A program made the translations under genes and the position numbers. DNA of 64,000 bases, taken from NCBI RefSeq assembly GCF_018691265.1, contig NW_024881313.1:33349518-33413517 (forward strand), given 5' to 3'. Source of the DNA: Tyto alba (taxonomy: Eukaryota; Chordata; Aves; Strigiformes; Tytonidae). The notes under the pieces were generated by a model, which saw only the letters and a list, made by a program, of their open reading frames with translations, had not been told where the DNA came from and did not search any database. Below are positions 22,288 to 34,070 of the stretch, piece after piece. Within the stretch, counting starts at the first letter, position 1; each line of letters opens with the position of its first letter.

Positions 22288-23007
22288 CTCCCCCCTCCTT
22301 TCTTCTTTTTTGGCTACAGCATGCTACACGGGGGCAAGGCTCAGTCCCACTTCAGTGGAAGGGAGAGAGGAGGGATCCTGCTCCCCGGTCCTCTGCACCG
22401 GCACCCGGAGAGAAGCGCGGGGGGGGTGGGGGGGGGGATCGAGAAGGCAGAGAGGAGGGGAGTGATGGGGGGAGAGGAGAGAAGATAGATAAATAAATAA
22501 TAAAGCGCAATCGAGCCGTAACACCACAGGCCCCGGGAATGCTGCACCATCCAGTGTCGGGGGAAAAAAAAAAAAAAAAAAAAAAAACAAAAAAAAACAC
22601 CAAAACACTCCACGAAGACGTACCCCCGATAATGGCGCCTGAGTGGATCAGCATTAAATGTGCTTTGGGGGTGTGCGTGTGTGTTTGCAAAAGCGGGGGG
22701 GGAGAGAAAAAAAAAAAAAAAATGGAAGGGGGGCTGGCTCAATCGCTGTCAGCGGCTCCCCAGGCAGAGGTGGCGGAGCAGTCGGCTCCGAGGTCGCATA
22801 CCAACAGTGTGCACAAGGCAGAGGCAGAGTGACAGAGTGTGAGACGGAGTGGAAGAGGCTGGGAAGCCTCATTCAAAGCACGTTGCTGTTCTGGGGAGGG
22901 AGGGCTCTTCTACAATCACCTCCTTTTCGGCACCTTCTTTTTCTTCTTCCCAATTTTTTTTTTTTTTTCCCGGGGAAACAACTTAAAAAAAAAAAAAAAA
23001 AAAAAAA
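22188..23007 (-). other. Putative 5' leader / proximal promoter with long homopolymer tracts
   Basis: On the plus strand this segment carries T32 (22,254-22,285), A24 (22,564-22,587), A16 (22,707-22,722), T15 (22,954-22,968) and A23 (22,985-23,007), plus G8/G10 at 22,419-22,437. In the minus-strand transcript the T32 becomes an A32 tract about 66 nt upstream of the start codon. ATGs upstream of the main start on the minus strand include one at 22,322 that gives a two-codon frame (ATG CTG TAG) and one at 22,550 that opens a frame of about 70 codons. Whether these are in the mRNA depends on the unknown start site. Confidence 0.5.
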
Positions 23008-23474
23008 GAGCAACAGACACCTGATCGCCAGCCGTGAGAGAGAAAGAGCGGTGGGGAGAGGGAAGGCGAGGCGGAGAGGAGGGAGGCGGGACCGGCAGCT
23101 GGGGGCGGCCGGGGTGCCCCGGGGAAGGGGCAAGCGGGGGGAGCGGCTCGTTCTGCCTGGGACCGCCGCGGCGAGCGGGCGAGCTGGCAAGTGGCCGGTC
23201 ACCACCTTCCCCCGCCTCCCCACGGCTGGGGAGAGGAAGGGGGTGTGGGGGGTGTTGTGGGTTTTTGGAGGTGGTGGTTGTTGTCTCTTTTTTGTTTTGT
23301 TTTGTAAAGAATCCGGTAAATCGTGTCTCTTACTATTTTTGTATTAATTCATTTTTGCTGCATTAAAACGTGCTCCAGCGCCCCTCAGTGGGAACCCGCC
23401 CGAAGTGGCTCCGGCACCACCAGCTGAGGATAAACAAGCGCGGGTCCGGCTCCGGGGGCCGCCGGTCTGGGGTT

Positions 23475-23507
23475 GAATCCGAATCCGGATCCTAATCCGA
23501 ATCCGGA
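23475..23507. repeat. Short hexamer repeat (GAATCC-type)
   Basis: Five adjacent variants of a hexamer (GAATCC, GAATCC, GGATCC, TAATCC, GAATCC) form a roughly 33-bp tract in the island, which reads as alternating Arg-Ile in one minus-strand frame. It is a small microsatellite with no sign of function. Confidence 0.75.
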
Positions 23508-23651
23508 GCGGGACCGCCCCCGAGGACCGCCCGCCGCCGCGGCCCTTGCGCCGCCGCTGAGCGGCCCTTGCGCGGGGGCGCGGGGCCCCGCGGGCGCTTC
23601 CTGAGCGCTCCGCTCCCGGGGGAGGGAATGGGCAAGTGCTGAGGGAGACAC

Positions 23652-23667
23652 GGGGGGGGGGGGGGGG
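23652..23667 (+). repeat. G16 homopolymer at the outer edge of the CpG island
   Basis: Sixteen consecutive G on the plus strand, about 75 bp from the X-box. Such runs are error-prone in assembly. Confidence 0.9.
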
Positions 23668-23741
23668 AACAGCGGGGGCACGGCACAGCCGCATCGGGCC
23701 AGAGGGGAACAATTCCTGTTGCTTCAGCATCAAGCTCCGGG

Positions 23742-23755
23742 GTTTCCATAGCAAC
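23742..23755. promoter_or_regulatory. X-box motif (RFX-type binding site)
   Basis: The 14 bases GTTTCCATAGCAAC fit the nematode-derived X-box consensus RYYNYYATRRNRAC at every position. They have the imperfect palindrome (GTTNCC / GGNAAC-like half sites with a 2-nt spacer) bound by RFX factors. The site is at the outer edge of the CpG island, about 1.55 kb upstream of the start codon on the minus strand. RFX factors are known regulators of ciliary and some neuronal genes. Regulation of this gene by RFX is inference only. Confidence 0.5.
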
Positions 23756-23779
23756 AGATGCTTAGGTTTAAAGGAAAAA

Positions 23780-26700
23780 GGCAGAGTTGCTGTCCCCTTT
23801 CCTCTCTGAAATCCTCATCCTCTCGCACCTCTAAGTTTGCCAGAGATACCGGGATCACCGGGCATCCTTTTGCGAGGAACACACAAAGCGTAAACCAGAG
23901 TTTGCCCATTCCCATCGAGGGACTTGCTGCTGGAGAGCTCACAAACTTGATTATACTTTAGCAAGTGGATTTGATGGGCTGAGATGTTTCTAAACGCAGT
24001 TCTTACTTAAAGTTTTAGCTGTTAAGAAAACACCATCTTTGATATATGTAATTTCATCAGTCTTAAAAAAAAAACCACCTCATTAGATCATGTATCCAAT
24101 ACTCTAAAGTGCAACCATCCCCCCTTCTATCATTTCAACAACTGCCTGATCAAAAATCTCTTTACATCTGAATAGTTTCACCCACTGCTTTTTATTTGTG
24201 TCTTCAAAGTCAGGGATGAAAAGTCTTAACATTTAGATGAAAAGGGAACCTTATCTCATCAAGTGAGAAAACAAAAACAAACACTCTGCCTCCTTCCTGA
24301 CAGAACCTGAAAGAAAGAATCATTTTGATCTTCACAACTGAGATCCTGACATTTAATTAAAAAACAAGATGATCACACAATGCTCTGAAGCAAAGGTCTA
24401 GCTTCTAAGTCATAGCGACATCCATCATAACAGAGGTAGCTTTCCAGAAGCCACTTGTACCCCTCGTAAGTTATGTTTCAGACACAAATTGGCTACATAC
24501 TACCAAAAATCTGCACAGTTAGCTCAGCTAAATTCTATCTTGAACCGCATTAAGAGTGATTTTACTACTATTCAAAATTGGTGACAACTAGCTCTGAAAA
24601 AAAATAAAGGAACGAGGGAACCAAATTAAAAGAAATAATACATTTTTAACTTCTAAGGAAAACTAGGACACAAGGAAATAATCAAAGAAAGCAAAAAAAA
24701 TAAGGCAAGACGAAACCACCAGGCAGAAAAAAACACCAAAGATTAAATGTCTGAATTAAAATGTCTCAAAGAAAGTACAGAAAAAAAGAATACATTCTGC
24801 CTCACACATCAGTTCCAAACTCAAAAAGCCACTAAGGACCAATTCAGTTCTAAATACAGTTTGTGGTTTTAATTCTTAAGAATTGAGATTTCACATAATC
24901 AAGTTTGTCCAGTCATGCACACACACATTGTGCATGTATGTGTGTACACAAGTCATGGAAAAATTATATTAAGTGAACATAAAATTGCAACATCAAATAC
25001 TTTAAAAGCTCAGTGAAAAACAACCAGCCAAATGGTCCTCATCCACCAAAAAATCCTGATCATGCAGCTTTGGGCTGTGATTCATTTGTCCTGAAATAAA
25101 TAATTACATCTATTTAAAGGCCTTCCTTATTCCAGTTCTCTACTCCATGACAGACCAGGGACAGCAGAAGCAAAGTCACGTCATGCTCTGGGTGTTGTGG
25201 TGGGTGAAGGAAGGCGGTTTGCACTGGTTGGGAACTGCAAGACACGTCTCCGTAGCCCTGCTACAGCGAGAGTGACCTTGTGTAGAAGGGCTGAGCAGGC
25301 AGCTGGAGGCAGAAAAACCCTGAATAACCACCTGCAATAAGATTCACCAGAATCAGTCTGTCGATGCCATTATTGAAAGCAGGAGGCTTTCTCTGAGTCA
25401 TAGGGGACCCAGATGATTTCATTAGGGACTCTGGAGAGCACTTCAGTCTGCCTGTGCACAAGTTATCTCAGGATGTAGCTTGTTCCCTACAAGTGGGTCT
25501 TACGGTAGTCCTGTCCGCCTCGCAGGGACGCAACCCAGTGCTCCTGAGTCACAGCTCAGTGCTGGAAGTCCTCCACTCGCAATTCCACGGTTAATTTGCT
25601 GTTCACCTGTGCGTGACACGGAGCCCAGAGTCCTCTACAGTGTCCCGGTTCTACGACCAGATACTGCCATACAGTGTGCACACCAACAGGGCACAGAAAA
25701 CAGGAAGGAGCCCAAAAAAAGAAACACAGGAATCACTGAGACATGATATTAAAATGGCAACAAACACACATCATATCAATCACAGAGGTTTCATTACAGC
25801 AAAAGAACTTCTCAGCCTGTGATGAGATTCCAGGAGAAAGCAACTTGCATTGTGAAATAAGTTTAAAGAGGCAAAATATTTCAGAAGTACAAATATAAGA
25901 TTGTTTTTAAACACACATCTTATATGCAAAAAAGATCCTTTCCCTAAATCCTGCAAACAGACCCCGAGATAAAAATCTAGGCATTTCAAAACAGTGTCCT
26001 CAAGCATCTCTTAGTTGTATATTTAATTCAGTATCCAAAGTTTTGCAAGGTTTGATTCCTAACTAGTGACATTTCCATCAAAATAAAGTGTGTTAGCTTA
26101 AGATATTTTCCCTGCAGCAGCAAAGTAATTATGTTTTACTGACATTTTTAAAGCACACAGATAAAAATGACACTTGGTTTTTCCATGTTGTGTAAATAAA
26201 CAGCATCACCACATTTCAGCACTATTAATGTAACGCTATCAAAAGCAGGTCAAACCCAAGCCCTACTGCCTTTAAAACTGCACATAAAAGATTTCTTTTT
26301 GGACAAGCCTTCTCAGAATAATACTGGCAAAGAAACAATCCAGTAATACTTCGCTTGGATATTTTTTTTTTAAATATTACTTCTGTCTGTCAAGGAATTC
26401 AAGCATTGTCATGCATGTTCCAGTCTTCTGTTCTGACTAAGCAAGTTATGTTTGCATAAACTTTGAACTTGTCATCTAAATAATACAGTTTGTTGCAGAG
26501 CTAAACATGTTTCTAGTTTTCATTTGGTGATAGTTATAAACAGCTGATTAATGAATTTTTAACAAAAAATAATTTTTCAACAGTTCAAGTACAATTTCTA
26601 TTATTGTATTTTACTTTTCCAATGAACTTTTAAAGGGATTTTAGAATTTCCTGGTTATCTTTTCATACAACTCAAACCTCAAATTCATAGTTGTTCTTAA

Positions 26701-29700
26701 AATTACTGTATATGTTATTATAATCCCTCTGATTTTTTATAATAGCAACTCTCCAGGCACTACCGAAACAAAGATATGCTATTTTAACTCCTATTACTAT
26801 TGTCAGCCAAGATAAAAACATCCAACTTGCAAATCTCTAATGGCCCCAGGCTTATGCCATCTATACATCTGCTGTCTAGTGTCATCTAAAAACCCAAACA
26901 AACCAAAACAGAACAGAAATTCTCTTTCCTTTGTCAAATCCACCAATTCAGTAGTCCCAGAGGATACATCTGATCATTCATTTTGATCTAACGTGTGTGC
27001 TGGGGGGAGCATTCCACTGTGTCAAGATATGTGACACTGGGGCTGCCGAAGACCGAGGACTATTATATACTGTGGAATTAATATGCTGATCTGTTCACCT
27101 TCTTATGTCATTATTTGTGAGAGTAGGATTGAGGAGAAAATTCTGTAGAAATGCAGCACTGGACAGTGAGTGAGCTTGGGACACAGAGAGGCATATTTCT
27201 CTTTGGCATCACACGTATTATTTAAAAAAATATTTTTTCAGGCCTTACAACGATTCAAGAAAACCTAAAGAAACCCAAACCCTTAAACAAACAAATAAGC
27301 TACCTTTCCAGGCTTGACTAAGAGAAGCACTGGAAAATTTAGTTTTCTGGGCACTGCAAGAATAATTAAATCTTCCACAAGTGGTTGAATTAAGGCTTTT
27401 TGTGGGGAAAAGAAAACACTGATACTCAAGTACTGGGAACAGTAGGCAAAGATGTTTGTACAGGATACAAGGTTTTGGGGAAAAAAGAAAGCAGGCTGGA
27501 AGAAAAAGCTCTTTGCGGGAAGAGATGGACCCAGAGGGAGCACTGAAGAAAGAAAAACAGAAGCACATAGAAGAGGCAGGGACACCACGGAGTACCAGGA
27601 GGGTTGAGAGAGAAAGGAGACGAAGGCAAGTGAGGTCAAAGAGGCAGAAAACAAACAGACCAAAGCTGGCAGAGATGGAAAGCACCAGCACGCCTGGAGT
27701 GTCAGGAGCCAGGCTGGAGAGGTATGAGGTTAATTGGAGCCACACAATGGGAGGATTTTCAATGCCAGGGAGATCAGCTGCTCTGGAGGGCACTTCTGGC
27801 ACCTGGTGCATAAATGTTCGCTCAGTGGTTAGCAGACAGGTGATTTTATCCACCAAGAGTCTTGATACACACCTAGGCCTAATTCAGTGAAATCAAGAAC
27901 ACATAGCTGAATATCAGCAAGTGCTTCCTGATGGTGTGAGCAGGACTGTTTCCAAAGGAAATGGGTAAAAGTCCTAATGCTGAGGACATTTATAAATAGC
28001 CTGTTGTGCTGTAAGGCATAATCCTGCCAACTGGTAAAAGGGTAGACCACATGGCCGAGAAGCTCTTTCCCATATGATTTTTTATGATTTTGCAACTGGT
28101 GCAGGGGTGATGAAAGGCAGAAAAAAAAAAGCCTCAGAAGATAGCACTCAGGAACAACAGTTGTGCAAGCTTGCTGCTAGAAAAGGTAACTGCAAAGACT
28201 AAGTAAAAGAAGGTACAGATGCACATGTGTTTGTACAGCCATCCGCCACGCTGGGATCCTGGCCTACCACTGTACCTAGCATTGCCATACATGCAAATAG
28301 GAATTTGCTCTGAAGACTGTCTTTCTTGCCTTAATTAATATTCTGTCTTTCAAAGCTTTATCTGAGAGAAGTTAGGACAAGATCCCAATTCCATGTCTTC
28401 AAGATAAGCCATGAAGTTAAGCTTACTTACAGATACAGATTACAATTAAGCTAACTTACAGATACATACATTTCACTTTGGATGCCAAGAGCAGTTGTCA
28501 GCCACGCAAGACTCGACTAATGTTGCTGTACTGGTCTCCACTATGAATAATTGACTCTGCTTTGTAACTTGCCAGTATTTGATGCTCAAGTTAGATATGT
28601 CATGACAACAACTAGTTTGACTGATTAATATGATCTCTCATGGGGATTATAAATAAGGAAAGGAAATACATTTTTCTTCAGAAAGGCAAAGTAGGCTGTT
28701 GTAGGTCTACCAAAAAAGCAACCATCTTGCAAAAGTATCCACTGGCACTTCAGTCAGCTACTTCAGATGGACTCTGGAAGCAACAGATTATGCTCAGTTC
28801 CATATCTGAAAGAGATGCACAAGGTTCCTGCTCCATCTTAAGTGCATAAGCCACATCTGCATATCCTCAATTGCCCATGTTGGCTGAAGCTGATGTAATT
28901 CCTCCCTAATTCAGCTCTATAAAATTGGTAGCACACAAAAGCAGCATACCTTGGAGAAGTTCTGAATTTCTACTTGCCGAAAAGAACTTGTGCATGCAGA
29001 ATCTTGGAGAAACAGAAGGGATTTAACCAGTCAGCATTTCAAATGCATGCCACAGATTTCAAAAGGAGCAGACACGACAAAATACTTTCATTTAAAGCCT
29101 TCTTTATAATACAGAGATTTTCTTTAAACAGATCTGTGGCTCCTTGGACTAGCTGTCACTAAATTGACAGCTTTCTCATTTCTTGGAAGAGAACTAAAAC
29201 TCAGATTTAATAAAAGACCCAGGGGATGTAATGACACAATTTTAGGTTTTGGAACCCCACAGCTGAAGGAAAACCCTAGAGAGAAATATGAATATGCAGA
29301 GAAAAAGCATATAGAGATGGACATCTCAAAAAGGCTAGATACCATTAGGCTAAAAAAATATCCTCCTACTCCCTTGTTCGCATTCTGGCCTTGCCAGACA
29401 TACATTTCTTCCTCCAGTTTGGCACAGTTTCAGCATGTTCAAATATTCTTCTCATGCAGACTTTTACAAAGAAAGGAGCAATGATGGAGGTTTGTAAAAA
29501 AACCCACCCTGTGAGAGAGCATGTTGGCTATTCTCTAGGAATAAATACTGGGTCAGGGAGTCTTGAAGGCTGTAAGTAGAATTCAGTCCAGTTTCTGCCT
29601 CTCATCAGGATTACAGACAGGCAAGGAGCTGTCTTGAGATGTCTTCTCAGGGCAGTTTGAAATGTACAGAACTACCACTTCAGAAAGTTCTCTGAACAGA

Positions 29701-31980
29701 AAAGCATCTAATGAGTTCCAGTCATCTGGAGTTAAGTGGGCTGTAAGCAGGGACTTGATGGAACACCATTCTAGATTAGCTGTCTGAAGTCCCCTGAAAT
29801 CACTTAAAGGTAAATAATTCCTTTTTGGATTTGGCACTAATTTGAGTTGGTGGATGTTTGTACTACTTCACTATTAGTGCTGGTGCTTGTTCTTTCCTGC
29901 CCATTTGTCTTCATAAATTGATCAGGAAAAAAGCTTACCAGTTCACTTATAGTTTTCTAAGTACAAATTACCCCATTCGTCCAATTCACCTGTCTTAGTA
30001 ACACAGAGTCTGAAATGACTGAGGGTCTTGGAAACTATTTTAAAGCTTTGTTAATGCTTTCGGTCAACTGCCATTATGTAACAGTAAATATACAGGATTA
30101 TAAATGGCTGCCCAAACAGTGTATTCATTTTTCAAGAGGTGGGAGACACAAGGACAAGAATGGAGTACTGATAGGAGATTAATAAATTATGTTCTTACCA
30201 ATTTAACAGAGGCTTATGAGCACAGTTATTTAGAATCAATAAAGAAACCAACCAAAGAGAGATTTTCACAAATACCTCTGAGGTTGTGCCTTGATTTAAC
30301 TCATCAGCATAGGTGGTTCCTTTTAACTTTACCACACTCTTTTGAAGTATGACAGAGGCACTAAGGTCAGCTCTGTGAAGGTATTTAGCTATGTGAGGTG
30401 CTGGAATACACACTGGAACTATCAAAATCAGATCAGTGATGACATAATCAATATGAGCTGCTGCTTTGGAAAATTCCACTGGATATTCACATGCATCTTG
30501 ACATACTCAATGTATGTACCTAAATTTAGGGGCATTTGATTTCTAGTTTCTAGTTAAGCCAGTATAGATATTATTGGCTTACTAAGTAATATCTTAAAAA
30601 AGTAAATAAACCCAAAGCTTTGTGAAACAAGACATGCATATTTCTAGTCCCTCCTGACTTAGAGGTAGACACATACGTATATTTATTTGCATATGCCAAG
30701 GAATCATAAAAGCATGCCAAGAGAACCAAACTGAAGAAAGTGTGAAAATTAACTTTAGGGGTATTCAGTAATTTTGCCACAAAGATAAAAGCAATCCAGG
30801 ACTCTGGTAAGCAAGAAAATACAAGCTGCTTCATCATGATCTGAATACGACTATGACAAAGGCAATCCTGTGAAATTTTGACTGCAACTGATAATTTCAA
30901 ACCTCTGAAAGAAGTCTGATTTGCTCTTCCAGAGAAAAATAATCTAATTCCCTCCAAGTTATACAAGTACACAGCAGTATTCAGATCCTCTTGTTCCTCT
31001 CCACAAAGCAGGCAAGCAGCAACTAGGCAGCTAAAAATGTCACAACAGGGCTCCAGGAACCAACCCTTTGAGTCCATCAGTTTCTGCAATGATGACATCA
31101 GCAAGACTTCAGCAACACAGCCAGAGCTGCATTTTGTAAACACACCAACACTAGAAACAATTGCTGAAAAAATGAAGCCACCATGACTTAAGGCAGTAAC
31201 AATTTCTGATGAAACACCACTTGCTACGCTAGCTGATGCCCCCCCTCCAGGAACACTGTCAGCAGCGAGCAGATAGAAACAGCATCACCATTTATCTGGA
31301 ATTTAAGGTTCTTGATAATCACTAAATTGTTTCTCAACACTACATCTTCAATGAGTTCATATAAACAACCACACTAAAACCTTCTTCAATTTCATAAGAC
31401 TGAGCAAAGTTTACCATTTCTCTGTGGGAACTGTTTATTCTAGCCATTATTCACCAATTTATATTTGTCTCTGCCTATCCAGTAACTCAGTAAAACAGAA
31501 TTCACTACTGATTCTGGGGATAATAAATTTCTTTAAAATATTATTTTCTGCAAAAAGAGTCTCCCCATTCAAAGGAACATATCCTTGCCTTGGTATTGCT
31601 TGGTATTTTTGGAAGTAGATGACACCTCAAAACCAATTAGCATGGCCTAGTTGTGTCATCTAGAAACATACGGGTCCTTCAAGATAAAGCACATGGAGTA
31701 CTGACATTTGCAGCACATTATGACAAATGCAGGCAACAACCTGTCAAAGGTGAAAACATTTGCTGGATAAGAGAGTTAACATAACCAGAAAGTGGGACAG
31801 TCACCCCAAAGAGGGGGAAAACTGTGTTTTGGCTAGAATTTGAGATGTCACGTTGGATTTGTAAGAATTTAAATGACCTGAGATTTTCCTACCAAAGGCA
31901 TCTGCCTCATCTTGAAACACACAGAACTTTCTTTGTGTTGGAATTTGCAAAAAAGTATTGCAACCTGGCTTACATTAGAA
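23780..31980. other. AT-rich non-coding DNA upstream of the minus-strand gene
   Basis: No gene, RNA gene or clear mobile element was recognised. It contains a purine-skewed stretch at 27,475-27,735 and an unexplained 190-codon open frame on the minus strand (31,143-30,571) without known motifs. It is likely intergenic, or intron of a gene that starts outside the window. Confidence 0.6.
28416..28466. repeat. Imperfect 29-bp direct duplication
   Basis: GTTAAGCTTACTTACAGATA (28,416) is repeated as ATTAAGCTAACTTACAGATA (28,445). This is a small local tandem duplication. Confidence 0.7.
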
Positions 31981-32553
31981 ATAGTGCGGCCAGGAGGACT
32001 AGGGCAGGATTGTCCCCCTGTACTCAGCACTGGCAAGGCTGCACCTCAAATACTGGGTTCGGTTTTGGGCCCCTCGCTCCAAGAAAGACATTGAGGTGCT
32101 GGAGCATGTCCAGAGAAGAGCAACAAGGCTGGTGAAGGGCCTAAAACACAAGTTTTAGGAGAAGCAGGTGAGGGAACTAGGGTTGTTTAGTCTGGAGGAA
32201 AGGAGGTTGAGGGGAGACCTTATCACTCTCTACAACTACCTGAAAGGAGTAGCGAGGTGGGGGTCAGTCTCTGCTCCCAAGTTCAAGCAATAAGACAAGA
32301 GGAAATGGCCTCAAATTGCACCAGGGGAGGCTTAGATTGGATATTAGGAAAACTTTCCTCACTGAAAGGGTTGTCAAGCATTGGAACAGGCTGCCCAGGG
32401 AAGTGGTTGAGTCATCATCACTGGAGGTATTTAAAAGATGTGTAGATGTGGCACCTAGGGACATGGTTTAGTGGTGGACTTGGCAGTGTTAGGTTTATGG
32501 TTGGACTTGATCCTAAAGGTCTCTTCCAAGCTAAATGATTCTATGATTCTATG
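31981..32553 (+). mobile_element. CR1 LINE, 5'-truncated 3' end
   Basis: The sequence follows the avian CR1 3' end. It starts with the end of the reverse-transcriptase region (TACTCAGCACTGGCAAGGCT...CTGGGTTCGGTTTTGGGCCC). It continues with the AGTCTGGAGGAAAGGAGG and GGGAGACCTTATCACTCTCTACAACTACCTGAAAGG segments in the 3' UTR. It ends with GGTTGGACTTGATCC and two copies of ATTCTATG. The element is severely 5'-truncated, as is normal for CR1. Open frames are broken, so it is not mobile. Confidence 0.95.
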
Positions 32554-33942
32554 AAAAAGTAAAGAAAATACTTGCAAGGGGCTCAAACCTTTAAAATTTG
32601 CTGGTCTCTTAAGCCCAAAATAACGTTACTTTCAGAACACTCACCAAGGCCTATTTCTAAATAAATACACTGGCAATGATTTAATCTTTGGCCTGCTTTC
32701 TCCAGGGAGCTGTAGAGAAACACTGCTTTATCTGTAAGTATTTGTGCGTTGAGTTTATGATCCAGGGCTGAGGGGTTCCCTGTTCTCATGGCTGACTCTT
32801 GACTGGGATTCTCATGCTGAGCTTTAGCTCCCCTCTCTGCCACAGGTAATTCTCTAGCCAGGCCATCTAGTTTAAGAGATGGCAAAAGCTGCACGTCCTG
32901 CCACCTTGCAAGCCCCACATGTGCCCCAAAATGTCTTAAAGTAGGTTTGTGGGTCAGCTGCAGTGTGGGCTGTCAGCATATCCCATCTTAGTACTGCAGC
33001 CATGGTGGGAGAGTCCTGACTGCACCTTTCTGCTTATTTTGGGAGCAGCCTAAGGCAAATTTCCAAAGTAGTATCTCTCTCTCTTTTGTGTTACCGGTAG
33101 TGCCTTTCTATAGGGAGAAAAAAAAGAAAAAAAAAATTCCTGATATGTTCACAGTGTGATTACTAAACTGACAGCAGGCCTTTAAGATGAGAGCACAGAC
33201 ATTATATTAAATATGCTCCATCACACATAATTTTTGTCTATTATCTAGTTCATACTAGAAAATAGTTGTCATTTCTTTATCATATCCCTTTGAAAACTCA
33301 CTGCTGCAGGACCCTGCCCTCTACTGATACATTTCTCTTGCGAACACAATGCAGCCTGTTACATACATGACAACCTAGATGGCACACTTTAAATTAGATG
33401 AGTCTTTTATGGAAAGGGAGCCAAAAAAAAAAAAATGACATGAGGACAAAGACTAAAATGCTAGCGATTCCTATTTCCTATATCAAATAACTGGGAGAGC
33501 GGGCAAAAACAACCTTCACATTTTCTTACTAATTACTGATTAATTCTTAATAATAATCTGAAGATAATTCACTGGGATCAATACAATTTTATAAATAAGA
33601 CTCTGGATTGCCTTCTACCCTTCAGAAATAAAATTGTTTTGTTTAAAGTACTTGTCAAGCCTATTCACTGACTTTGATACAGAAAACAAGCCAGACCTGC
33701 TAGAAGTTGCAGTGGTAAACAAGCAGCTGTGCCGTTCTGCTAACCTGCAGCATTAGCACACACGGCACAAAGCAGCGCTGGTGGCGAGGGAGCACTTCCA
33801 CTCCCGCCAGTCTGTGCCCTCTGCCCAGCACACACTATTATAAGTGACATGAGAGTAAGCATTTTCATATCTGTTTTCACTTAAGGCCCTTAAAGTGGAG
33901 ACAACATCCATTAAGACTTACAGTAAACTTCTGAAATAAAAC

Positions 33943-34070
33943 TCCTTGTCGGTGTTTTACAGACGAGACCAGCAGAGCTAAGTGATTTGCTCATGCAAGT
34001 CTGTACTGGGGACAGAAGAGTGCACAGACTTCATCCTATGGCCATTTATTCTATGGGGTAATGACTCTCT
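33943..34070 (+). mobile_element. MIR/CORE-SINE-like relic
   Basis: GGTGTTTTACAGACGAGACC, GCAGAGCTAAGTGATTTGCT, TCATGCAAGTCTGTACTGGG and CCTATGGCCATTTATTCTAT follow the order 'ttttacagatgagaaa..gagctaagtgacttgccc..ag..tg.gctggga' of ancient amniote SINEs. Confidence 0.6.

Larger units (their letters stand above)
20490..23720 (-). promoter_or_regulatory. CpG-island promoter region of the minus-strand gene
   Basis: GC content and CpG density rise sharply compared with the AT-rich flanks. Many CGG/GCG/CCG-containing stretches, G runs and C runs are visible from about 20.5 to 23.7 kb. No TATA box is evident near the likely leader. The first coding exon sits in the middle (21,987-22,187). The transcription start is therefore expected between about 22.3 and 23.7 kb on the minus strand, and island sequence downstream of the donor would be early intron 1. 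CpG-island promoters are usually broad and often bidirectional, so a plus-strand transcript is also possible. Exact start sites cannot be read from sequence. Confidence 0.82.

Noticed and set aside
21754..23366. Plus-strand frames of 182-244 codons through the homopolymer-rich island
   Set aside because: Runs of Phe, Lys and Gly come from the homopolymers. The frames are compositional.
23344..23754. 136-codon minus-strand frame upstream of the first exon
   Set aside because: It is Ala/Pro/Arg/Gly-rich, includes the hexamer repeat (Arg-Ile run) and a G16 run, and has no supporting splice or start context.
27010..27040. Small inverted repeat GTGTCA-AGATATG-TGACAC
   Set aside because: Six-base arms are too short to distinguish from chance, and no associated structure was found.
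27245..27856. 203-codon minus-strand frame
   Set aside because: It overlaps purine-skewed DNA, where the complementary strand rarely forms stops. No motif, and a 144-codon frame is open on the opposite strand.
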